A DNA stretch of 64,000 bases from Liquorilactobacillus mali KCTC 3596 = DSM 20444. Its GTDB lineage: Bacteria; Bacillota; Bacilli; Lactobacillales; Lactobacillaceae. A program made the position numbers and the translations under genes. The stretch is from assembly GCF_000260415.1 (NCBI RefSeq), contig NZ_BACP01000036.1, positions 41,011 through 105,010 on the forward strand. Direction: 5' to 3'. This document shows, in pieces, positions 9,227 to 16,843 of the stretch; within the stretch, counting starts at the first letter, position 1, and each line of letters begins with the position of its first letter. The notes below the pieces were generated by a model, which was given only the letters and a program-made list of their open reading frames with translations, did not search any database and had not been told where the DNA came from.

Positions 9227-9229
9227 CTT

Positions 9230-10330
9230 CTATTCCCCCTTAACAATCCGATATTCTTGACCCGAAAGTATTTTTTTTGCTTTCTCATAATCAATTTCTT
9301 TCATAAATGTCAGCTGTAAAATACCATCAATTTCTTCTCGGATCTCTAAAATCTGCAAATTAACTAAATTAATTTTATTGCATGCCAACAACTGCGTTAC
9401 TCTTGCAATTGCACCAACTTTATCTGGTATGTTAACAAATAAATCATAGAAATCTGGTAAGATATATTTTTTTTGGTTACTCAATTTATCACGACTATTC
9501 TTAGCTTGAAAGAATAAATTATAAAGATTTTCTTGGTTGCCATTTTTTAAATCATCTTGAACTTCAGAAAGCTGCTGCTGGTACTTTGCTAATTGAGTCG
9601 TGAGTATCGTTGTATTCGTTTTTAAAATCGCACTCCACATGTCTGGATCAGAAGAAGCAATTCTAGTAATTGATTTAAAGCCCCCGGCTGCCATCTTCAT
9701 CCCCAATGGAGAATCTGCAAATTCATCTTGCGTTCGGTTTACCAAAGTTGCTGCAATGATATGCGGTAAATGGCTGATTTGTCCCACTAATTTGTCATGT
9801 GTGCTGGCATCTACTTCAAACCACTTAACATTTGTTTCTTGCAACAATAACTGTAGCTTTTCTATCTGCTTATCTTTTGCCTTTGGTGCGACCAAAAAAT
9901 AGAACGCATTCTCAAATAAATCGGCTCTTCCAGCCGTAACACCAGCTTTATGCGATCCAGCCATTGGATGACCACCAATAAAAGTTACATTTGGTTGAAT
10001 CAACTCTTTAGCCGCTTTTAAAACTGTTTGTTTTGTACTTCCCACATCTGTAACGATTGCATCCTTTTTTAACTGCATTTTGCTTAGTTCATGCAATGTA
10101 GTGACAATTTGATCCACAGGAGTTGCTAAAATAATAATATCGGCTGTTTTTACGGCCGCCAAATTTCCCGCAGCTCTATCAATTATTTTATTTGCAATTG
10201 CATAGTCCAACGTATCTTTATCTTTATCAGCCGCAGTTATCACTATTTCTTCATTCTTTTTTTTAATTGCTCGTGCAAGTGAACTACCAATTAAGCCGAG
10301 CCCATTGATAAAAACTTCTGTCGTACTCAT
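9230..10330 (-). CDS. tyrA: Prephenate dehydrogenase TyrA with C-terminal ACT domain
   Basis: Oxidatively decarboxylates prephenate to 4-hydroxyphenylpyruvate, the tyrosine branch. The 366 residues show a Rossmann motif GLGLIGSSLARA, ATPVDQI, the conserved GGHPMAGSHKAG, and a helical dimer domain. The last 70 residues (from DLFVNIPDKVGAIARV) form an ACT domain, which in relatives binds tyrosine for feedback control. AAGGAG precedes the ATG; aroA ends five bases upstream. Its substrate prephenate would come from the chorismate mutase domain encoded at the head of the same operon. Confidence 0.93.
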   Translation of the reverse strand: MSTTEVFINGLGLIGSSLARAIKKKNEEIVITAADKDKDTLDYAIANKIIDRAAGNLAAVKTADIIILATPVDQIVTTLHELSKMQLKKDAIVTDVGSTKQTVLKAAKELIQPNVTFIGGHPMAGSHKAGVTAGRADLFENAFYFLVAPKAKDKQIEKLQLLLQETNVKWFEVDASTHDKLVGQISHLPHIIAATLVNRTQDEFADSPLGMKMAAGGFKSITRIASSDPDMWSAILKTNTTILTTQLAKYQQQLSEVQDDLKNGNQENLYNLFFQAKNSRDKLSNQKKYILPDFYDLFVNIPDKVGAIARVTQLLACNKINLVNLQILEIREEIDGILQLTFMKEIDYEKAKKILSGQEYRIVKGE

Positions 10331-10334
10331 TGCA

Positions 10335-11639
10335 TCAACTCCTTCTCAATAGAGATTTTAAATCTGCAAAAAAAGATGGATATGAAACTGCAATAGCTGC
10401 AGCATCATTAAGATACAACTCCTGGTCTGTTCGCAAAGCAGCAACTGCCAGCATCATACCAATACGGTGATCTCCATGACTATTCAGTTCATTTGTATTT
10501 ATTTTCCAGTTTTTTCTTCCATGAATTATCATTCCATCTGATAATTCAGTAATCAATACCCCCAATTTACCTAATTCTTGGGTGACCGTTGCAATACGAT
10601 CCGTTTCTTTTACACGTAATTCAGCCGCTCCTCTTATTTCACTTACTCCCTCGGCACACGCTGCCAGTAAGGCCACAAGTGGTAACTCGTCAATCAATGC
10701 TGGAATATCGTTTTCTGTTATTCTAATTGAGGTTAGATTGCTTGTGCTAATCTCAATATCTCCGTAACACTCATCTGTGTTTTCTTTGTAAACAACCTTG
10801 AAATTTGCTTCCATTCGTTCTAAAACTTTTAAAATTCCAGTTCTAGTCGGATTCAAACTGACATTTTTCAAAAGTACCTTTGAATTTGGCACAATTGCTG
10901 CGGCCACTAAAAAAAATGCAGCCGACGATATATCTCCTGGAACATTGACTACTTGTCCCCTTAAATTAGCGCTAGGTTTTATATTGATTGTTTTTTGATC
11001 ACTTTCAGTTGTGAGATCTGCTCCAAATTTACGCAGCATGAGTTCAGTATGATTTCTCGTTGGCAACTTTTCAATTACTGTTGTTGGGTTATCAGCTTGC
11101 AATGCAGCAAAAATAACAGCACTTTTAACTTGTGCACTGGCTACCTGTAACCGTATATCAATTCCGTGAATTTTACTCCCCTTAATGATCGCTGGGAGAG
11201 TTCCAAGTTTTGTTGTTTCAATTTCGGCACCCATTTTAGAAAGCGGAACAGCAACTCTGTTCATCGGCCTTTTTGATAGAGATCCGTCTCCCCTCAAATT
11301 GCTAGTAAAATTTGTCCCTACAAGTAATCCCATTAACAGTCTAGTTGTAGTTCCTGAATTTCCCATATCAAGTGGTTGTTCAGGAGCCTTGAAACCTCCA
11401 AATCCCACTCCATGTACAATTACCTGTGTTGCGCTTTCTTCAATTACCACTCCTAATTGTCGCAGTGCATTTAAGGTACTGCGACAATCCTGTGACCATA
11501 AAAAATGATTAATGACTGTCTGTCCTTCGCTTATTGCACCTATCATTAATGCTCTGTGTGAAATACTTTTATCTCCAGGAACATTAATCGTTCCGTGTAG
11601 TCCCCCCGTAGGAAAGGCATTTAACTTAATTTTTTCCAT
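10335..11639 (-). CDS. aroA: 3-Phosphoshikimate 1-carboxyvinyltransferase (EPSP synthase) AroA
   Basis: Joins shikimate-3-phosphate and phosphoenolpyruvate. The 434-residue protein carries PGDKSISHRALM at residues about 20-31, GNSGTTTRLLMGLL about 93-106, the lysine/arginine motif RVKETDRI and GDHRIGMML near the end. These are all the expected substrate-binding segments. AAGGAG lies before the ATG at 11639. It sits in the operon between the BacA-like gene and tyrA. Confidence 0.95.
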   Translation of the reverse strand: MEKIKLNAFPTGGLHGTINVPGDKSISHRALMIGAISEGQTVINHFLWSQDCRSTLNALRQLGVVIEESATQVIVHGVGFGGFKAPEQPLDMGNSGTTTRLLMGLLVGTNFTSNLRGDGSLSKRPMNRVAVPLSKMGAEIETTKLGTLPAIIKGSKIHGIDIRLQVASAQVKSAVIFAALQADNPTTVIEKLPTRNHTELMLRKFGADLTTESDQKTINIKPSANLRGQVVNVPGDISSAAFFLVAAAIVPNSKVLLKNVSLNPTRTGILKVLERMEANFKVVYKENTDECYGDIEISTSNLTSIRITENDIPALIDELPLVALLAACAEGVSEIRGAAELRVKETDRIATVTQELGKLGVLITELSDGMIIHGRKNWKINTNELNSHGDHRIGMMLAVAALRTDQELYLNDAAAIAVSYPSFFADLKSLLRRS

Positions 11640-11647
11640 TATTATGG

Positions 11648-12181
11648 CTACTCCTTAATAATCTGATATACTACCCAAACCATCTGTGGACTGAATTTTT
11701 TTAAAATAATTTCATTTTCTCTTAAATGGATATTTTTAGTATTAGTAAGTACATATTGTCCATCTTCTAAATACTCTTGATAGGCAAGGTACTTACTCTT
11801 TGCACATCTTATTTCAGCAGGTTCAACAACCTGTCTCAATAAATCGGCTAATGCAGCGTGAGTATAGGCTATCCCGCTATTGCATCTGCTATTTTTCAGC
11901 AATACAAGTGGTGATATTTCAAATATGAAACTTGTAATTAATTTTAAGCGTTCAATATTGCGATAGTGGAAGTCTCCCCAGTCAACACCTAATTCTTTAG
12001 ACTTAAAAGCCGCGGGAATCACAATATATTCGCCTTGATATTTTGACATTTGGGCTATTATTTTTTCAAAACTCGTATGCAGCTCAATTTCAACACTTTG
12101 ATTCATTAGATGTTGATTAACATAATATTTTGTTGCCGCATAGCTATCAGTTTGTTTTGGGCCAAGCGTGTGTATTCGCAA
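11648..12181 (-). CDS. BacA/prephenate dehydratase-fold protein lacking dehydratase motifs
   Basis: The 177 residues begin HTLGPKQTDSYAATKYY, which matches the N-terminus of prephenate dehydratases, but the later TRF catalytic motif is absent and the protein is about 100 residues shorter than PheA. It resembles Bacillus BacA (prephenate decarboxylase) more closely: TLGP-T-S-AA, a SFEKI helix, YIVIPAAF where BacA has YTIVPHAY, a VLTN segment, and an FSPQMVW ending where BacA has IPMSW. This comparison is from memory of the BacA sequence. It starts at TTG with GAGGAGG six bases upstream. The place between aroC and aroA shows it acts on or senses a chorismate/prephenate-type ligand; its reaction is unknown. 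No ACT domain is present. Confidence 0.6.
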   Translation of the reverse strand: MRIHTLGPKQTDSYAATKYYVNQHLMNQSVEIELHTSFEKIIAQMSKYQGEYIVIPAAFKSKELGVDWGDFHYRNIERLKLITSFIFEISPLVLLKNSRCNSGIAYTHAALADLLRQVVEPAEIRCAKSKYLAYQEYLEDGQYVLTNTKNIHLRENEIILKKFSPQMVWVVYQIIKE

Positions 12182-12203
12182 GTTAGCCTCCTCTTAAAAA
12201 ATT

Positions 12204-13370
12204 TTAAAACTCTCGAACTTCTTTCCGATAATCAGCAATTTGCTTTTTTAAACGCTCAATATTGCTTCCCTCAAAAGTAGCTAGGATTTCCTTAGCCAAT
12301 TCAATTGCAACCACACTCTCAATGACAATTGAAGCTGGTACGATTGCCGTTGTATCGGAGCGCTCAACGTTAGCCTTTTGTTGCAGATGTGTCTCGACAT
12401 TAACGGTTTGTAGTGCCTTGTATAAGGTTGGTATTGGCTTCATTGCAGCAAAGACCACCACAGGCATTCCATTAGTCATTCCACCTTCAAATCCTCCCAA
12501 GTTATCGCTTGTTCGTGTCCATCCTGTATCTTGGTCCCAATCAATCGGATCCATAACCTGACTCCCAAATTGACTGGCAACCTCAAATCCGTCTCCAATA
12601 GAAACACCCTTCATTGCATTTACTCCCATAACTGCTGCTGCTAATTTTGCATCCAACTTAGTGTTCCATCCTGTGTAACTTCCTAACCCCGCAGGTAAAT
12701 TATTCACAACTACCCTAATAATTCCGCCAAGAGTATCGCCATTCTTTTTAGTCCTATCTATCAATTCATGAATTTCAGCTACTTTTTGATTATCAATAAT
12801 TCGTAAGTCGTTTTGTAAAATCTTCTCCATAATTTCTGCCGAGTCAGTTGGACGTCCTCCTAAAGCTTTAACTGATCCAATCTGCTCCACGTACCCAACA
12901 ATACCGATATCCAATTGATTCAAAAGCTGCTTACAAATTGCACCTATTGCTACACGCATTGCCGTCTCTCGTGCAGAAGATCGCTCTAAAACATTACGTA
13001 AGTCACGGTGTCCATACTTCATCCCACCAATTAAATCTGCATGTCCTGGACGTGGTCTTGTAACTTTTCTTAGTGTATTTTGTTCTGTCTCAACACTAAT
13101 TGGATCCATAATTTTAGACCAATGAGCATGGTCAATATTATTAATCATCAATGCAATTGGTGACCCTAGCGTTTTTTGATGGCGTACACCACCTACAATT
13201 TGAATAGTATCATGCTCGATTTTTTGACGATTTCCTCTTCCGTAACCACCTTGTCTAGCCGATAATTGCTGATTAATCTGATCTATATCAAGTACCACTC
13301 CTGCTGGAAACCCTTCTAGTATCCCTGTTAATTGTGGGCCATGTGATTCACCAGCTGTTAGATAATTCAT
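12204..13370 (-). CDS. aroC: Chorismate synthase AroC
   Basis: Makes chorismate from EPSP using reduced FMN. The 388 residues contain GESHGPQL at the N-terminus, GRGNRQKIEHD about 42-52, RPGHADL, the FMN-binding ERSSARETAMRVAIG about 130, and the C-terminal RSDTTAIVPASIV. Length is normal. Co-transcribed 16 bases after the MFS-chorismate mutase fusion gene, with its own AGGAGG. Confidence 0.96.
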   Translation of the reverse strand: MNYLTAGESHGPQLTGILEGFPAGVVLDIDQINQQLSARQGGYGRGNRQKIEHDTIQIVGGVRHQKTLGSPIALMINNIDHAHWSKIMDPISVETEQNTLRKVTRPRPGHADLIGGMKYGHRDLRNVLERSSARETAMRVAIGAICKQLLNQLDIGIVGYVEQIGSVKALGGRPTDSAEIMEKILQNDLRIIDNQKVAEIHELIDRTKKNGDTLGGIIRVVVNNLPAGLGSYTGWNTKLDAKLAAAVMGVNAMKGVSIGDGFEVASQFGSQVMDPIDWDQDTGWTRTSDNLGGFEGGMTNGMPVVVFAAMKPIPTLYKALQTVNVETHLQQKANVERSDTTAIVPASIVIESVVAIELAKEILATFEGSNIERLKKQIADYRKEVREF

Positions 13371-13386
13371 TATTAAAAAGCCTCCT

Positions 13387-14838
13387 TTAGTTTGTTAAAT
13401 CATCTTTCTCGAAGTCCTCTGCCTCATATGTTCGTGAGTTCTTCATAATATGCCGATAGACATCTTGCAAGTATGGTGTCAAGTTCTCATTTGAACTCTG
13501 TACTGAAATTCTATTAAGCACTGCTTCCTCACGTTTTTCATCTAAAAATGCTTGCTGATTGAAAAATTTTATTTTTCCAACTACTTTAACTTCTTTAAAA
13601 CGATATTCAAGTAACTTAATTACCAAATAATCAATTAACGTAATCTTTTTCCTAGCCTGTTCGAGATTAGTCTCAGATCCTAAAAACATACGGGCACCCA
13701 CAGAAAGCACGAGGCCCACCAATGCAATCAACAAATCAAATTCCAATACTGACCTAATACTGTTCTTTGAAAGCCATCCAGTAATTAACGGAATTGAAAA
13801 AGATGCTAGACTACCAAAGGTAAAGAAAACTCCGGTAATTAGGCCTTTATGCTTTGAGAATACTTTCAAGAATAGATTTAATCCTGTCTGCATAATGCCG
13901 CCTGCAGCACTCATTCCGAACACCAATGATGCAATACTAATCAGTAAACTATTATTGGTAAAATTAACTACCAACAGACTTATTAGGCTCAATGCATTCA
14001 ATGAAATTAAAAGTATCGTTTCAGAAATATGCTTTCGCAACAGCAAGAAAACAATAACAACTCCTGTAATTGAACCTATACTGTATAAAGAAAGCAACAA
14101 GTGTGCCTGCAGATTACTAAAGTGCAGCTGTTTTTCAGCATATAAACTAATCCATTGTGTGTACAGAATCATCAGAGCCATTGAGCTATACCCGTAAAGA
14201 GAAAGTACAACCGCTAAACCCTTTCTACGCCAAGCCGGGAGGTGAGCAAATAATTGCTGTTGAATTTCTTGATTAAGATTTTTTTCTGGAAATTTCACTG
14301 GAAATAAAATTATTGCATTCAAAACTAAAATAATAGCAGCAAGTATAAAAGACCAGCCAAACCACAACTTGTTGACCTCTAGAAAAGAGACACCTAAAGG
14401 CAAGATAAATTCTCCTGCGGACATAAAAGCCTTAATCAAAATATTTGAAGCTCCATTATTGGTACCCATTTCAAGAAATACAGGATATGTTCCTGAATCA
14501 AGTGCTGAATTGGCAATCCCCGCCAGAATTGCCAACAGATATGCGGACATCACGTCTTTAACTAGCAACATCCCAATAAAGAAAATAAAGTAACTACCAA
14601 TTCCGATATAGATAAAACTCTTTCTTCCATATCGATCAGCTAGACTACCAAGTAGCAGGTATGCCGCTAGACGCCCAATGCCAACGCCAGAAATAACATA
14701 TGAAACAACTGCTAGGGGCTGGCCCCATAATTTACCAAGTTCCTGCATGTTTTGAGCTAAGATTATCAAACCTATTCCGTGAACAAAATAGTTAAGATAT
14801 AACCCAATTGTTAGTCTCTTTCGTTTACTTGCCTCCAT
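13387..14838 (-). CDS. MFS transporter fused to an AroQ-type chorismate mutase domain
   Basis: Residues 1 to about 385 form a 12-helix major facilitator with the loop motif GSLADRYGRKSF. The last 92 residues are not transporter: they align without gaps through the first helices of E. coli AroQ chorismate mutase. Equivalents of the catalytic residues are R396 (Arg11), R413 (Arg28), K424 (Lys39), D433 (Asp48), R436 (Arg51), E437 (Glu52), S468 (Ser84) and E472 in place of Gln88, a change also seen in yeast mutase. The domain ends the protein, facing the cytoplasm. First gene of the operon that needs chorismate mutase between AroC and TyrA. I chose the ATG at 14838, nine bases after GGAGG; the upstream ATG abuts that site. 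The transported substrate is unknown. Confidence 0.85.
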   Translation of the reverse strand: MEASKRKRLTIGLYLNYFVHGIGLIILAQNMQELGKLWGQPLAVVSYVISGVGIGRLAAYLLLGSLADRYGRKSFIYIGIGSYFIFFIGMLLVKDVMSAYLLAILAGIANSALDSGTYPVFLEMGTNNGASNILIKAFMSAGEFILPLGVSFLEVNKLWFGWSFILAAIILVLNAIILFPVKFPEKNLNQEIQQQLFAHLPAWRRKGLAVVLSLYGYSSMALMILYTQWISLYAEKQLHFSNLQAHLLLSLYSIGSITGVVIVFLLLRKHISETILLISLNALSLISLLVVNFTNNSLLISIASLVFGMSAAGGIMQTGLNLFLKVFSKHKGLITGVFFTFGSLASFSIPLITGWLSKNSIRSVLEFDLLIALVGLVLSVGARMFLGSETNLEQARKKITLIDYLVIKLLEYRFKEVKVVGKIKFFNQQAFLDEKREEAVLNRISVQSSNENLTPYLQDVYRHIMKNSRTYEAEDFEKDDLTN

Positions 14839-14872
14839 AATATTCATCCTCCTTTGTGATAAAAAACTAAAT

Positions 14873-14906
14873 AAAAAACCAGCTAGATTTTTTTATCTAG
14901 CTGGTT
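14873..14906 (-). terminator. Attenuator terminator ahead of the aromatic operon
   Basis: AACCAGCTAGAT and ATCTAGCTGGTT form a perfect 12-base stem with an A6 loop on the minus strand, followed by six T (14873-14878 region). It lies between the leader peptide and the first structural gene, so it must be controlled for the operon to be expressed. Confidence 0.85.
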
Positions 14907-14946
14907 TGCTTTAACCGATTATTCAACAAAGAATTCAGTCATATCA

Positions 14947-15034
14947 CCAGCTAGACTACTACACGTCTAGCTGGCAAAAAATGACCTTGCGCACCCAGAC
15001 ACGGACGTCCCGTCCGTGCCGCGAAACACGAACG
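14947..15034 (-). promoter_or_regulatory. Switchable leader RNA hairpins of the aromatic operon
   Basis: Read on the minus strand. Segment 1 (15034-15027, right after the leader stop codon) pairs with segment 2 (15018-15011) over eight bases. Segment 2 instead pairs with segment 3 (15006-15000) over seven bases. Next, a perfect ten-base hairpin CCAGCTAGAC/GTCTAGCTGG (14974-14965 with 14956-14947) has the same arm sequences as the terminator at 14873-14906, so its 3' arm can pair with the terminator's 5' arm over nine bases and act as an antiterminator. Mutually exclusive structures of this kind are the hallmark of attenuation. I could not settle the direction of control by eye. Confidence 0.75.
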
Positions 15035-15094
15035 TTACCTAAAGTAAGCAAAGCCATAATAATATGAACTTGAGAGTTTCGTATGAATACACAT
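15035..15094 (-). CDS. Tyr/Phe-rich attenuator leader peptide
   Basis: A 19-residue reading frame, MCIHTKLSSSYYYGFAYFR, with four Tyr and two Phe codons in an eight-codon run. GGAAGG lies nine bases before the ATG at 15094, and a good promoter lies just upstream. The stop codon is directly followed by alternative RNA hairpins and a terminator, then the aromatic amino acid operon. This is the arrangement of ribosome-mediated attenuation as in pheA or trp leaders of enteric bacteria: slow translation of Tyr/Phe codons would change leader folding. The coding match to the end products (Tyr and Phe) makes chance unlikely. Confidence 0.85.
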   Translation of the reverse strand: MCIHTKLSSSYYYGFAYFR

Positions 15095-15128
15095 TTAATA
15101 GATCCTTCCTTTGTTTTATTTATTTTAC

Positions 15129-15157
15129 ATTAAAACACCTTAGAAATTAAAAGTCAA
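15129..15157 (-). promoter_or_regulatory. Promoter of the aromatic operon
   Basis: On the minus strand TTGACT (15157-15152), a 17-base spacer and TTTAAT (15134-15129) with a TG one base before the -10 (extended -10). Transcription would start about 28 bases before the leader peptide ATG. Confidence 0.75.
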
Positions 15158-15268
15158 TTGTTTATTTTTCTTTGAATTAAAAATTTCAGCTTAGCCGAGG
15201 CAGATTCCTCTGTGTTGATATTATAAACTCTTTACTAAATAAAACTATGTACCTAGATCACACTTTTT

Positions 15269-16467
15269 CTAATTTTGTAATAGCTTTTTTCGTAGTTTGC
15301 TGTCCACCGCATAGATGTATAGACCCTTTCTCGCACGAGTTAATAAAACATTTAAGGCATTCAGTATTAATCGCTCTTTAGCTGCTTCAATATTTGTGCC
15401 CAGGTGTTTTATCCCATTAAAAGCGGCCTGATCTTCATAAAGTTCTGAGCGAACAACGATCTTGTCCAATTGTTCATCATAACCCAGACTTGGCCCAAGA
15501 ATTATACCAGCATAATTCAAATCAAAACCTTGGATCGTATAAACTGATCCAACCTCATCAATAGTATCTGCTCTTTCGGCCCATGCCAAAGATTCTTGTG
15601 GTTTGCTTCTATCCCAACGCAGACTCAGATTTCCCGCCTTTACAAAATAATCATTTCCATCTAAACGATAGGGAAAGTCGTATGTCGCTAACAATCTGCT
15701 AAGTCCCACAGTTTTCTCATGAGTTTTTATTAATTCGTACATTCTTTTTGCATCATTCATTATACGAAAATCAAATTTTTGTTTTGCTGGTAACTGATCG
15801 ATTTTCTCGCTACAAAAATCACTGATCCAATTCTGCACATCGGTATTTGCTTCTATCCTAAACTGCTCCTGCAAATGTCTGATTTTGACATTGTCTCCGC
15901 CTAAAATTGCAACTAATTTTTGTTTTGACCAATAGCTTTTGGCTTTCAATACTTGTTTATTGTCAAATATCAATATAACTATCCTTGCATACTTTAGAAT
16001 TTCTTGCAGTTGATTTTCCTGATAAAAATGATTATATGCATCTTTTTTTGTCAACAATAGGTGTGCTTCATCAATAATTACGATATCAACTTGTTCAACA
16101 CTTTTATGAATTCTATTGATAAAAGACGTTGGTCTATCAAAGTTTTTTTTAATAACATCGGAGATTCCCCTGCTACTCTTTTATAGAACTTCAACATTTC
16201 AGGATGATTAACTAGTACATAATTATTAGTTCCGCTAAAAATTGAACTTTTATCCTTGCAAGCTGCTTGAATTTCATTAAACAAAGCTGTAACTAATACA
16301 CTTTTACCAGTTCCAGCCTGTCCACCAATCACAAATATACCCTTCTGTCTTTCCTCAATCTTACTCTTCGCAAAATTCAATGCTTCATTTTTAATTTCTT
16401 CCTGCTCGCAACTTAATTCACGCACAGGCCAAGTAATACCTAATTTTCCCTCATTCTCTCTTACCAT
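15269..16467 (-). pseudogene. DUF2075 family helicase-like ATPase, disrupted by a frameshift
   Basis: Two reading frames together make one DUF2075 protein (superfamily 1 helicase-like NTPase of unknown role). The first (16467-16078) has the Walker A loop GGQAGTGKSVL; the second contains VDIVIIDEAHLLL (Walker B), then a C-terminal GSVYTIQGFDLNYAG and NVLLTRARKG, typical of helicase motifs V and VI. The frames are offset by one base; restoring a fifth G in the G4 run at 16167-16170 gives a continuous reading from VAGG into ISDVIKKNF. Deletion of one G, or a sequencing error in the run, explains it. The start is the ATG at 16467. Confidence 0.75.
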
Positions 16468-16601
16468 TTAATGCTCACTCCCGTTATAATCAATATGAGT
16501 GCAAAGACTTTATTTCCGTCATAACTGTGCTCCTTTAAATCTTTTTAAAGCCTTTCTTCACATTTTCTTCACATTTCAAGCATAATATTGCACTTGTAAC
16601 C

Positions 16602-16610
16602 TGATATAAA
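16602..16610 (+). promoter_or_regulatory. Extended -10 promoter for candidate sRNA
   Basis: TGATATAAA fits the extended -10 form TGnTATAAT with one mismatch. No convincing -35 box. It lies about eight bases before the first hairpin of the candidate RNA. Confidence 0.45.
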
Positions 16611-16616
16611 AACAAC

Positions 16617-16704
16617 TTTTCATTTACTCCCCCTATATAAGTAAATGAAGTGATTTTTAATCACGTAACCTTTTCTCCGTATGTTTAGGCATACGGAGTT
16701 TTTT
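16617..16704 (+). ncRNA. Candidate small RNA with C-rich loop
   Basis: In the 376-base gap between two minus-strand genes, the plus strand carries a self-contained unit: hairpin TTCATTTACT/AGTAAATGAA (16619-16628 with 16640-16649) with loop CCCCCTATATA, hairpin GTGATT/AATCAC (16650-16655 with 16659-16664), and a strong terminator. No protein frame is present. The stem-loop junction gives CTCCCCC, the same seven bases shown by the candidate RNA at 6627-6744, and is complementary to strong ribosome binding sites. A trans-acting regulatory RNA is the likeliest reading; this is inference. Confidence 0.55.
16675..16704 (+). terminator. Intrinsic terminator of candidate sRNA
   Basis: CTCCGTATG (16675-16683) and CATACGGAG (16690-16698) form a nine-base perfect stem with a six-base loop, followed by six T, a G and more T. 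Confidence 0.9.
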
Positions 16705-16843
16705 GTTTTTTTGTATAAAAAGCAAGTGTTAGCAGTACTAAAACATAACCCTACAAAAAACTTATCTTTCTAACAACGGCCGAATAAAAAAAGAGTTATG
16801 CTCATCAAGTGACCTTGCACAACTCCCATTTTACTATTATTTT

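Noticed and set aside
14991..15034. GC-rich block that looked like a tRNA or part of a structured RNA gene
   Set aside because: There is no acceptor stem, T-loop or anticodon arm; the pairing fits the leader switch of the aromatic operon.
16143..16170. Programmed ribosomal frameshift in the DUF2075 gene
   Set aside because: Neither the G4 run nor the A8 run forms a canonical slippery heptamer in the right frame, and I saw no stimulatory stem-loop; a one-base deletion is simpler.
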